Below, piece after piece: positions 53,801-64,000 of a stretch of DNA of 64,000 bases. This DNA is from Clavelina lepadiformis (taxonomy: Eukaryota > Chordata > Ascidiacea > Aplousobranchia > Clavelinidae), in NCBI RefSeq assembly GCF_947623445.1, contig NC_135245.1:1433501-1497500 (forward strand), given 5' to 3'. How positions within the stretch are numbered: the stretch's first letter is position 1; each line of letters begins with the position of its first letter. Both the position numbers and the translations under genes were made by a program. The notes beneath the pieces were generated by a model. It saw only the letters and a program-made list of their open reading frames with translations, was not told where the DNA came from and made no database searches.

Positions 53801-54040
53801 AGCGCGCTGGTAACCAACGAGGGACGATGAGAAGAAGTAGCGATGAGACAAACACGGAAGAGAGAGGAAGCTTCCGACGACAAGTTGCCGGCGCGCCAGT
53901 GCATCGTAGGTTACGGTTCAGGCGGCATTACCATCGCACATTGCGCCCCTGGTGTAGAAATGATAAATCTTGTAGTGCAGCAAAAAGGGACATTTTATAC
54001 CAATGGGACGTTATGTTATCAGACTAATATAACTTCTATA

Positions 54041-55650
54041 AGAATTCAATTTCGTATTTTAGTGTGTTTTTCTACTTCCTTCCTTCTCTTTTTCTATTAT
54101 TTTTGTCGTCGGTAGAGGGCGTCAATGCAAATGCGATGGTAATTTTTTTTCAGGTAGGGTACATCCCAAATGTACCTCAAGTAGTAAAGTTTGGAAGATC
54201 CGAGGTGAATTTTCAAATATCTTGTTTGCTTAGGCCCTTTATATGTTGCATAGTTTACAACGATATTATTTTTACAACAATTTTTCTATTAATTGTGGGT
54301 GTTAACATAATAGCAATAATAATATGGAGCAGATTAACTATTGCTTATTTTGATACCTGTTACATTTACATTTTACCTTAAATGCAAAGATAATTTTTAA
54401 ACATTTTTTCAATATAACTGTTTTGCAATTTAACCAAAGGACAGTTATCTAAAACCAGTAACAAATTTACTGGGATTACCTTCTATACAATAAGGTAGTG
54501 CAGGTGCTGGAGTCGATGGCATAATGACTTTCTCTATCTCTTAAAATTGGTGGGATTGTTGTTGTGTATTGTTTTATCGCTTGTCTTATTTCTCTCATAG
54601 TTGGAGTCAGTGAGTTCTTCTTGTCTTATATTGTTGTGTTTTGACTGTGTTTTATCGTCGGGAGGGTGCAGGACCCGATGCAACACTGGGTTCGCCAAGC
54701 CCAAAGCGATCCAGTGTCCCCGGCCCAATTTATGAACATTTTGCCCTCGCGCCCCTACACTAGCCTGCACCCTCACAACCCTATCCTAGGGGGACAAAGT
54801 GCCATGTAGAATAGGGTAGGGACCTCCGACATTTCGCGCCTCCCCTAGATGGCGGCACTGAATGAAACAAGTAGGTCCGACGGGGCATTAAGCCACAGAC
54901 ACAAACAATTCGACGGTTATGGGATTTGTTGTGGGTCCTCAGATAAAATAGTGCTCCTAGGGTGTAGCTCGCTTAAGTTATCCAGCACTATTTTATTTCA
55001 ACTTTGCGAACAAACTTTTAGGGTTTTTGTTTTCGGAACCACACAATTCTCTTTAGTTATTCTCATTATGTCCATCGACTCCAGTGCAGTTATATTTCTA
55101 TTTTTTATATGTATCTTATTTTAGGCATAAGACTAAACTTTCCTTTATTCTGGCACTCCAACCTAATGCAGCGGTTGGATCGGTGCCTTCGCGCGCAACA
55201 CAACCTAAAATAAACACAATCTTAGAAAGGTAATTCTCATACTGTATGGCCGGTTTGAGTTACCGGTGTTGGTTTTAACTTCTTTTTTCAGGTTATCAGG
55301 TAAAGTATTACAGAGTAAAACAATCCTAGGTTGACCGCACTTCGGGTTTGTTGACTGCATTTTCAGTCAAATAAAATTGAAACAACAGCAATAGGCCACA
55401 ACATCCAACGCGACAATCTGCCTTCTCTTATTGCCTTGTATAAAATTTTCACAACACACCACACCGCGATACCGACTAGGTCCCTCCAACATTTCATAGA
55501 TGAGGTAGGGTCATGAGTTGTTGTTTTGTTTTTGCCTTTTCCTCCATAGAAAAAATGTAAAAAATTTCTTCTTGGGTCCCCAAATGCTTGTCTGCCCAAC
55601 CCCGTTGTTTCATTTTGCGCGATTGCGGCGGTTATTTACAGGTTACAGGT
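54041..55650. repeat. Dispersed repeat, copy A
   Basis: Two segments match the end of the window. 54061-54215 (gtcgtcggtagagggcgtca, tttggaagatccgagg) matches 63700-63845. 55480-55630 (gatgaggtagggtcatgagt, gtttcattttgcgcgattgc) matches 63870-64000. The order and strand are the same. About 1.25 kb lies between the two segments here but only about 10-20 bases in the other copy, so either copy A has an insertion or copy B a deletion. Confidence 0.75.
54943..54996. repeat. 13-bp inverted repeat (hairpin) inside repeat copy A
   Basis: ATAAAATAGTGCT at 54943-54955 and its exact reverse complement at 54984-54996 leave a 28-base loop. It lies in the part of copy A absent from copy B. Confidence 0.8.
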
Positions 55651-56515
55651 AACTATATGAAAGGAAACGACGATCAACGGTTGGGCGGACTCCCCCTGGC
55701 TTTAAGAGAAGGTGGTCGCATCGTAACCTACCAAATCTTATACTAAAACAGTATAAAATATATAATATATACAAAAGTAGAATTCGGCATTTGGCTTGTA
55801 ACAACGGTCTTTATCCCGCTTCTCTACACCCACCAGTAGCGAAGTGGGGGATTCTTTCCGTTCCCAAAGAACCGTTCCGACGACTGCCACCTTGACGCGG
55901 TGGAACGGCTTCAAAAACTAAGAGCAGTCGACTTTTTGGCAACATCACCAAACGCAGTCAATTTAAGCTTTTACCAGCATTAATCGTTTAGATTTTTTGC
56001 AAATTTTTAACGTTGGCGTTATAGCAGGCCTACATCAGCTTTAATTCTATGGCTTTGTACTTTTAATCAAGATTTTGTTCTATTTTTTTTTCAGCCAAAA
56101 GAAGTCATCTTTTGATCCTGTGCCTAAAACGTTCGCTCAAGCTTCTCTGATGGAACAACGACAACATGACTTTCTATAAAAGTGTTCTATATTAACTTAT
56201 TATAGTATATTATAGTGTTATATATTAACGTTTATATCGTCTGCGTTTTTAGTTTCACATCTTGTCACTGCATATTACGTCGCAAATCCTTGCATGTTCC
56301 ATTCTAAATGGTCTTAATTTCTTGCTGATGGTTCTCGGCTCTTAATGGTTATAGATTCTGGCTAACCTTGTAGACTACCCTCATTACCATCGGTTAAAAG
56401 ATCACAGTAATTAATTCTAACAATAAAATACACAAAATTTGCAAAATAAGGAAGTTTATACAAAATGCTAGAAATAAAGAACTAAACAAATGCATGTAAT
56501 AAAAATTACTACTTG

Positions 56516-56815
56516 TTAACAAATTGAAATTCATAGGTGATGAGAAACAGGTTAAAAGTCATTTCCAAATATTTCCGCACAAAAAAATATAAATGATTGG
56601 TTGGAATTATATCACTGGGAAACACTGTTTTGTTGACCATCCTCATAACCAATAGAGCCTCACGGTAACTTGATTTCTTTAATAATGCTAATGCAATATA
56701 AATGAAACAAACAACATGATACATAACAAAGTAACACTTGTCACTTGTTAAAAACCGCAATCGAAATGGAAACATGGCTGGAAACAAGTTAAAGGTCGTT
56801 TCCAAATCTTTCCTG
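56516..56815. repeat. Diverged direct repeat, about 235-bp spacing
   Basis: 56516-56580 and 56748-56815 share words such as gttaaaagtcatttccaaat versus gttaaaggtcgtttccaaat. On the minus strand both would read a TFNLF peptide, but no gene is implied. Confidence 0.5.
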
Positions 56816-58515
56816 TGTTCCCAATGATTGTCACAATAATATATAACCTCGTAAAAATACTCGTAAGGATTAAGTGTTTCCGAACTTGTGGCCGCAAAAC
56901 AATATCATTGGTTCAATATATTAAAATATAATGTAGTAAAATTCTAATATATAATTGTGTAACAATAACAATATAAATATAAAAAATCGATCGTAGCAAA
57001 TCGTTTGATCGCAGCAAATTGTAGCAAATCGTTTGATTCTCGACCATGATTATTTGCTGGTATGCTGATGAAACCATGACTTGTGATTTGGCATTTTCGC
57101 TGAAACAAACATCTCATCAACTAAACGCTATCGTCCGCAAAATAATACCATTATTCGTGCACGTTTTAAACCTAGTAAATAAATAATAAATTTTCGTAAC
57201 CGCCCGATGATTGGTTGATAACGAGCTTTCATCAGTGACACTGCGCGTCACTTCGTGAGTAATGGTTTTGGCATCAAAGAAAACGAATTGGGAAACATAT
57301 CTATCGAAAACAAATAACAATATTTAGCAATTTGGGAGTATAACAGCTTAGTGATGGAAGCTTTATTAATAAAACATTGGAACCCGCGTCTTTATAAATG
57401 GCACGGCTTATTAATAAGGTACAATTAAGTTTGTCATACTGTTTTCTGTTGTCATCATATTTATTTCACATCTATTGCGCTAATTTCTGTTTCATTGTAT
57501 TCAGCTTTACATTTACTGTGTAGATTTTGTAAGTTTTGTGTGTGGGTTATATTAATTGATAATGTTATGGTTTAACTTGTGTATTTCGCTGTAAAATCAA
57601 CAATAAAAGTTTCCAACTTGACTGCTTAAAAAGTGAGAAATTTATTGTGAAGAAGAAAACCTTGTCACATGTTGTTCAAGAATCGGTTTCTTAGAATGAG
57701 TCAAATGTCACAACATATATAAAGAGAAAACAACCGTGTCAAAGCAGATCCCAACAGCCCTAAAATGTAGTGCAAGCACACACTGTCTGAATGGGATTTC
57801 CAATAGTAGGTTTCGGGTTCGATTCCCTTCCAGTCTGGGTATAGTTTTTGTCCATTTAGATACTGAAATTAACGGCATTGACAGAAGCCGGCTTGTAGCT
57901 CAGGCCTTAAACACCTCCTCATCGTTCAATAGGTTAGGAGTTCGATTCCTTGGCAGTCATGTTTCATTTTAATAGTTAAAATATTTCGTTTGAAAGCTTT
58001 AATATCATTAACGTGTAGGCTACCCATCAAGGGGTCACATATGCCAGTAGTGTCTAATTGCTTGTAAGCGTATTTTTATTCTTCAAGAATGTATCTGTTG
58101 GCTCACTTAACCATGAATGCACGATTACACATTATAGGCAAAATGCTTAATAATACAGACAATGGTGCGATTCAGCAAAACCAGTGCTCTGACCCAATGC
58201 TATAGAATAGACGGTCAGCTCATGGGTGAATAAAACGCAATGCAGGGAGGAGAAATCTGGTCAACTGCCCCAAGCCACCTACGTTCCTGGAACTGATGCG
58301 CCTGCTAGGATGGGTTCAATTGGGTTATGGGGCGGTGCAGTGGTGAGAACTTTTTGGATCGTATATTCCGAAACACACGTGTTTACAATTTAAGGCAAAA
58401 AGAATGCAGGGTCGTACAAATTCTGCCTTCTTGCATCACGACATAGCATGTGCTGTTATTGCATGTATACCTTTCATTGTCGTCGAGTGTGCTGGTACTA
58501 CCTTTTAAAAATGAC

Positions 58516-58588
58516 GACTCTTTGGCGCAACGGTAGCGCGACTGACTACAAATCAGAAAGTGGCGTGTTCAAATCTAATGCGGGCACT
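58516..58588 (+). pseudogene. tRNA-Trp-like pseudogene (anticodon position ACA)
   Basis: TGGCGCAACGGTAGCGCG matches the D-arm of animal tRNA-Trp, and GTGTTCAAATC matches its T-loop. The anticodon position reads ACA (58548-58550) where tRNA-Trp has CCA, and the acceptor ends do not pair. First of two such modules, 709 bp apart. Confidence 0.55.
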
Positions 58589-59224
58589 TGATATTTCATC
58601 TCAGTTTTTTGGTACTGACGAACGGTTCCTGGACGACTCAACCTACAAGTCGTTGTTTACATCAGTGCAAATGTTCTGGAATCGATTTTTTAAAGTCTTG
58701 AACTTAATTTATTTTCAATTTTGTCACCTGTTGAAGATATCAATGTTGATTAAGGACGCACGCTAGACGATTTGTAGCTCGCGATAGGAATCGCAGGATT
58801 CGGTGCGAAGGTTCCTGGGTTCAGATCCCCTTGCAGTGGAATGGTTGTGTCTTTATTTTTTCGAACTGATGCATGTACATTGGTCATACTTGCTACACCA
58901 CATCGTTTACATGAGTTAATTCGTAGCTCGTGTGGCTCGACCCTGCACTCGGTGCTAGAGGTTCCAGGTTCGATCTCCGGCCTTGAGCTCTTAAGCCACT
59001 CATGCTTGAATAAAACGTAAGCAGTCTGGTCCACGGTCACATGTGTAACGTAATTCCGACTGATAATAATCTTCGAAACTGGAACTGAGTCAGCAAAGTG
59101 AAAATATGTATTTAACGTGATCGTATAAACTTAGCTTTCTGACATCACGACATAATGTGTGATATTATTACATGTATACCTTTAACGTCATCATTTATCT
59201 TGCTACAACGTTTGTCAACATGAT

Positions 59225-59297
59225 GACTCCGTGGCTAAGCAGTAACGCGTCTGGCTCCAGATCATAAGATTTCGTGTTCAAATCATGTTGGAGTCAC
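59225..59297 (+). tRNA. tRNA-Trp(CCA)-like module, possibly pseudogene
   Basis: The acceptor arms GACTCCG and TGGAGTC pair over seven positions including one G-T. The anticodon loop CTCCAGA has CCA at 59257-59259, and the T-loop is TTCAAAT. The D-arm (GCTAAGCAGTAACGC) and one anticodon-stem pair deviate from normal tRNA-Trp. It could be a diverged gene or a relic inside the composite repeat. Confidence 0.35.
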
Positions 59298-60718
59298 TTA
59301 TCCTTTTATCTCAGTGTTATGATACTGATGAACGGTTTCAGGTCAATTCAATTTCTGTACAGTCGAGGAAGATACTTCTAGAACAATTAAACTCAGGATG
59401 ACCCAACCAACATCTGTGGGAATCCTTGGGCTCAATTATCCTTGGTTTCATCGTACGTTGGTTGAGTTGACCAGAGTGGAATCGACCGTGAGTTGAAATG
59501 AATGTTATCCTGACGAACAAAGGGTTGCACGCAGAGCAGGAACAAGGCATACTTAACAGAACTGATTGCGCCTTCCGTCATTGACATCAGTGCAAAGGTT
59601 CTGGCTTTGATTCCCGACAAATTTCAACTTATTTTTTTTAACTGATGTGATGGTGATACCTTTGCTAATAATTATCGATCGGGCCAGACGCGTTGTAGCT
59701 TGCGACGTTTATCACAGAAATCTGAGCAAAAGTTACCGAGTTCAGGTCTCTGTGGAGCCATATGACCTGTGTCTTTCCCTTTTCAAAATTTAACAACTGA
59801 TGCATCGTCGTTAGTTATATTTGTTACACCACATCATATACGTGTGCAACTTCATAGCTCATGTGCTTGGACACTGTACTCGGTGCTAGAGGTTGCAGGT
59901 TCGATCCCCGGCCATGGTAGAAAAGAATGCAATACAGGAAGGTGAAAAACCACCATACAGAATGTATAGGACCGAAGTTCGAAGGTCCTGCAAAAATGGG
60001 GAGGGACGAGAGGATATGATTCAGTGTGTGTACAGTGTTTTTTTTATTTGAATGGTTTCGAAAAATATATATATTTGAAATTTTAAGCAAAATAAATTCC
60101 TGTGTGTGTGTCCTATTGGATAAAATTTGCCTGCTAGCATGGAGGTAGCGGGTTCGATACCCAGCTAGTGCAGCAGATGCAGTAAAATTATTTATGGCGC
60201 CATTTAGTGATACAAATGTTTAGGCGTCCACTAGATGGCTGTATAAAATATATCCCGTCCAGCCGACCTTAACCTAAGAGGTGCCTTGGATTAACAGGTC
60301 CTTTCGTAACTAAACACCGATCTTGCGGATCCACCGATCACCGTTTCTACTGATGTCGCTACGACCTTAATTGAAGACGTCGGCTAAAATTAGCACGCCT
60401 GTAGGCTACATGTCTCTGAACCTATCTTGGCTGCCAGCACTGCCTTTTCCCCTCAACCTAATATGTCTACGAGCCCGATAAAAAGGACAAGTTGTTGACT
60501 GCCTAAAGCCTCAAACTAACTGGACCAGAGAAAACTTAAAAGGGCTACTTCGATAGCAACACCACTGCACATTAACATCTATAAAAGGGGAGTAGGCGGA
60601 GCATTGAGGAAATTAAAGAATGTCTGAGCACGGCAGGATGAAATCAACAAAAGGTGTGACGTTGTTTTGCAAATAATTTTGAAATAACCACTGTGATGAA
60701 ACGGAACAGTGGAAATTA

Positions 60719-61800
60719 ATGAGCAAACAAAAACATGCCGGGGGCAAAACACAAAGTTTTCCACCGATGCACGAACTTAAACAGTTGACAACTCTCGAGG
60801 AGCTGAAAAGTGCCGTGGCAACAACAGCTACTGGAAAAGCTTGTTTGGACGGCATCCCGGTTGATCCCCCGAAATGTGTCAAACACATCGTTCCATTTCT
60901 TCACTCGGTCCTGTGCAAGTGCTGGAACACGGAAGGATGAGGGACGCCGAGATCGTAACAAAAAAGCGCTGGTAAGGGAGATTGTAACAACCGTAGAGAT
61001 ATCTCTTTGCTGAGCGTTGTTGGCGAAGTTATTGCCAGAGTACTATTTGAACGTTTATAAATCTTAGCAGACAGTTTTTATCCCGAATCATAAGACGGCT
61101 TTATAGAAACAGGTCATCAATTGACTTTATTTTCTCTATCAGACTAACCCAGAAAAGTATCGAGAACAAGCACGACCCATCGTGCTCATTAGACCAGGCA
61201 TGCACAACATACGGCCCGCGGGCCGCATGCGGCCCGCGAAACCTTTTCGTGCGGCCCACGAGATATTCCGTGATTTCGCTCATTCAGGCATTTTCTCCAC
61301 GGTTACAGTTACATAATCAACGAATCCGATGCTTTACCGCCGATAAGCGTTAAAAACAACTAGATACTGTACTGCGAGAGGCAACCGTCTCTTGACAGTA
61401 ACCATCTTCTCAACGATATCTCTTATTCGACGGTTAATCGGTCACATTATATAAAGTAGGCTACACGTTAGTTACAACAACGTTAGCACGCGGCCCGCGA
61501 AATTTTTTTTTCCCTAAAACGGCCCGTGTACTGTTTTGAGTTGTGCATGCCTGCATTAGACACTTAAGTGACGGCACGAAAGTTTGTGTAGAACTAAAGG
61601 ATACATTTTAGAGAACTTTGCCTAAGTGGACAAGCGGCCTTACACTCATGAATGATTTTGCAAACAAATGCGGGAGGTTTACAATGGTCATCAGCACCAA
61701 CAACCGATGCTGAACATCCGCCACGAAATCGTAATGAAAGCAAACAACCTAGTAAATGAAAAGTCTTACACATACGTGACAGAAGAGAAAGTTAAACGCT
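60719..61800 (+). pseudogene. Decayed LINE reverse-transcriptase fragment
   Basis: In several plus-strand frames broken by stops and shifts, the sequence reads a LINE ORF2. First comes LTTLEELKSAVATTATGKA with LDGIPVD (60777-60870), then RRDISLLSVVGEVIARVL (60990-61050), LADSFYPES and FIFSIRLTQKSIENK up to 61190. These correspond to the start of the RT domain of animal non-LTR elements. The fragment is interrupted by the MITE at 61195-61553, after which weakly coding sequence continues. It is inactive, and the clade cannot be named. Confidence 0.75.
61195..61553. mobile_element. hAT-type MITE, 359 bp, nested in the LINE fragment
   Basis: The ends are perfect 14-bp inverted repeats, CAGGCATGCACAAC. 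Perfect 8-bp target duplications CATTAGAC lie at 61187-61194 and 61554-61561, diagnostic for hAT-like insertion. Subterminal GGCCCGCGGGCC and GCGGCCCGCGAAA words recur at both ends. There is no transposase ORF. It inserted after the LINE had landed. Confidence 0.9.
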
Positions 61801-63659
61801 TTAAGGCCAAACACCAAAAAATGCCGTAAAATCTTTGTTTCTTTTATTATACAGTGAATTTACTAAACGAGTGATTACTCGAAAATCATCCATGGGGCTC
61901 TCTGAAATTTTGCATGTCAATTTAGTATGCGTTGAACTACCATTCCGTAAAATGCCATCAAAAAGCCATGGTTCAAACGTTTTTAACAGAGGCCCAAAAT
62001 AAACACTAGAATTTTTGGTCTAAAAAACCCAGTTTTAGCTACTTTCATGCTAAGTTTCAGCCAAATTCTGTACCCGAGCTGAGATATTGAAGCACGCCAA
62101 CTGCTAGGGTAATTCCCAGGCTAGAAAACAACACCAACCATGCTGCCTTCTGATTGGTCTAAACATGTTTTTTAAAGCCCTACGTAGAACGTCCAACAAA
62201 TTCATAGAGATCTTAGTTTTAGGTGTTTGACACCTTAATAGGCGCTGTCTGCCACGCAGTTAACGAGTCACGTGGCTAGATCAGGAACAGCAGTGTGATG
62301 GAGCGCACTGGCTGCAAATCTCTACCCTATCACATGAAAGCACGCTAGCTCAAAAGTTAAGACAAGGCCACCGACTTCCCGATGTAGAAATTTCGAAGGA
62401 AATCCGAACTCGAAATAGGTCACGCAGCCAGTCTTCGAAGCTGCTTTGATTTTACTGGGTATTTGATTTGTCTAGAACACATATATAGTTAGGTTTAGTT
62501 ATCAACAGTATATGATAAAACATTGAAGTTTACTTAACGTGAGGTATGGAAAGGTGTTTTCGTTGAAATAGCGACAGCTCAAAAATTAACACCAAAAATA
62601 GTTGAAATTTCATGAATACATTATGATTGGAGAACTTCACTAATCACATGAACAAAGCTGATCCATTACAGAAAACGCAGTTTAATTTTGTGAACTGTAA
62701 TAAACAGTTCTACAGTTTGCTACAGCCTCTTAATTCTGAGAATTAGCTGCATAAGAATGAAAACTTTGTTCCGCTGAAAGACAGAACCTTTCTAGAAAGT
62801 GTACGTCATTGGCGGCTTGTTGATCCGAGAATCACCGCTTGAACCTACAAACATAATGGCTCGATTGAAGATATCGTTTACGCTTTTTTGCATCTAAAGT
62901 TTTCAAGTTAAAAACTTATTATATTTTACAACAAAAACTTAAGCCTATAAGAGTAGCTTACAAAATTTGATCAAAAATGTTGTCATATTGTTTACAAAAA
63001 TATAACAAGCCAAAACCAGTTTGAGATAGCTAACTTGTACTTATATAACCTAGCAAGCTATAAACCAGTTTAAATAACAGATATAAACGTCAACCAAAAA
63101 TTTATTCAATAAACCAAAACTTAAAACTGACATTCTCATAATCTTCAGCCATTTAGTCATAGCACAATAAAGAACATGCTCTCGCACAATTAACAAAAAC
63201 GAAAAAGTGGTAAAACTCGAACTTTTATAAAACATGCAAGGTGCCAACAATACAACTGCGCTACAATATATTAAGTTAGGATCAAGCTAAAAAGTTTGGA
63301 CAAAATTTACCATTATCATAAGCATTTGTATCACTATCAAGTATCAACAAAATATTAAATGTTCAACTCACCAAACGTACCAGAGCAAGCTTTCACTCTA
63401 CGCTGTAATATTGAACTAACCAAGCCAACGCACAACTTCTCACAGCTGCGACCTTCTCAGCCACCGTAAAAATAAAATGACCACGAGTTTCTTTATTTGT
63501 TTGTGACGTCACCTGGCATTCGGCGCGGCGCGCGTTAATTAGAGTCTGGTTTCCTTCCAAATTTATCTGCGTTTAGCGCTGAGGAGTAATTTTGAGCTTA
63601 AACCCGTAATCTATGATGTCTATGGAAAATGAAATGAAAATCAATCGGACTAAATAGCT
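61801..63659. other. Noncoding, nothing recognised
   Basis: AT-rich sequence without exons, tRNAs or repeats that I could identify. A short GC-rich patch (ggcgcggcgcgcg) lies near 63520. Confidence 0.45.
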
Positions 63660-64000
63660 TTTATGAGCGTATATAAGTTTTGTATTTTTGTGTGTTTTTT
63701 TACTTCTTTTTTCTTTTCTCTTTTATTGTTTGTCGTCGGTAGAGGGCGTCAAAGCAAATGCGATGATAATTTTGTTTCGGGTACCCCGGTTATACATCAG
63801 TTGTACCTGAGGTGACGTTTGGAAGATCCGAGGCGAATTATCGAATAGTTTGAACAAGCTTGGCCCTTCTAACATTTACTAGATGAGGTAGGGTCATGAG
63901 TTGTCTGTCTTTTGTTCTAGATTAAAATCTAAAAACTTTTTCCCCGGTCCCAACTGCTTAATTGTCGGCCCAACTTAGTTGTTTCATTTTGCGCGATTGC
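63660..64000. repeat. Dispersed repeat, copy B (runs off window)
   Basis: Second copy of the repeat at 54041-55650, same strand and order, lacking the roughly 1.25-kb middle part. It is cut by the end of the window inside the shared word gcgcgattgc. Confidence 0.75.

Larger units (their letters stand above)
57755..60172 (+). repeat. Array of about ten tRNA-like modules
   Basis: B-box-like motifs (GGTTCGANNCC or near variants) recur on the plus strand at about 57815, 57939, 58568, 58817, 58967, 59276, 59740, 59899 and 60151, with a remnant near 59605. Several are preceded at tRNA distance by A-box-like words (TTGTAGCTCAGG at 57894, TTGTAGCTCGCG at 58772, TCGTAGCTCGTG at 58921, TTGTAGCTTGCG at 59693, TCATAGCTCATG at 59854). 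Two long units are related: flanks at 58434 and 59143 match (catcacgacata) with 709-bp offset, each followed by a tRNA-Trp-like module and two more modules. The last pair share CTCGGTGCTAGAGGTT. The second unit holds about 210 extra bases near 59350-59560. Most modules look unfit as tRNAs. Confidence 0.75.

Noticed and set aside
53827..54381. ORFs at the left edge of repeat copy A
   Set aside because: They fall in or next to a dispersed repeat, and the copy at 63.7 kb does not preserve the frame.

Overview
This is a eukaryotic window, AT-rich, with short spliced genes carrying GT-AG introns of roughly 80 bp to 2.3 kb. The gene content (a USF bHLH-zipper factor, a PHLDB/LL5 PH-domain scaffold, a C5orf34-like protein, GT31 glycosyltransferases and a secreted phospholipase A2) points to an animal, most likely an invertebrate deuterostome. 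A compact tunicate genome would fit best, but that last step is inference and no sequence here proves it. All gene models were built by hand: exons were joined only where splice sites and reading phase agree, and each full model sums to a multiple of three.

Layout. 1-3.6 kb: no gene seen. 3.59-8.29 kb (+): complete ten-exon USF gene. 8.91-11.26 kb (-): complete four-exon GT31 gene with a 237-bp hAT-type MITE in intron 2, convergent with USF. 11.3-16.4 kb: intergenic with orphan exon-like pieces. 16.41-19.24 kb (-): second GT31 gene. 19.98-21.30 kb (+): a 5'-truncated inverted GT31 copy broken by two stops and a deletion, but with a nearly intact last exon. 22.60-38.60 kb (-): a 28-exon PHLDB gene, modelled completely at 1393 aa. 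38.6-44.6 kb: gene-poor, with fossil coding stretches and a 26-bp perfect palindrome. 44.64-45.49 kb (-): three-exon secreted PLA2. 47.74-49.80 kb (-): C5orf34-like gene. 50-57.7 kb: repeat-rich and without a convincing gene. 57.75-60.18 kb: an array of about ten tRNA-like modules, including two related long units. 60.7-61.8 kb: decayed LINE reverse transcriptase fragment interrupted by a 359-bp hAT-type MITE with a perfect 8-bp target duplication. 63.66-64.0 kb: second copy of a dispersed repeat also seen at 54.0-55.65 kb, running off the window.

The genes do not form a pathway. USF is a nuclear transcription factor, GT31 enzymes act in the Golgi, PHLDB works at the cortex and basement-membrane side of cells, and PLA2 is secreted. 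The most unusual parts are the tRNA-like module array, the GT31 inverted duplication with its mosaic divergence, and the several datable transposon insertions.
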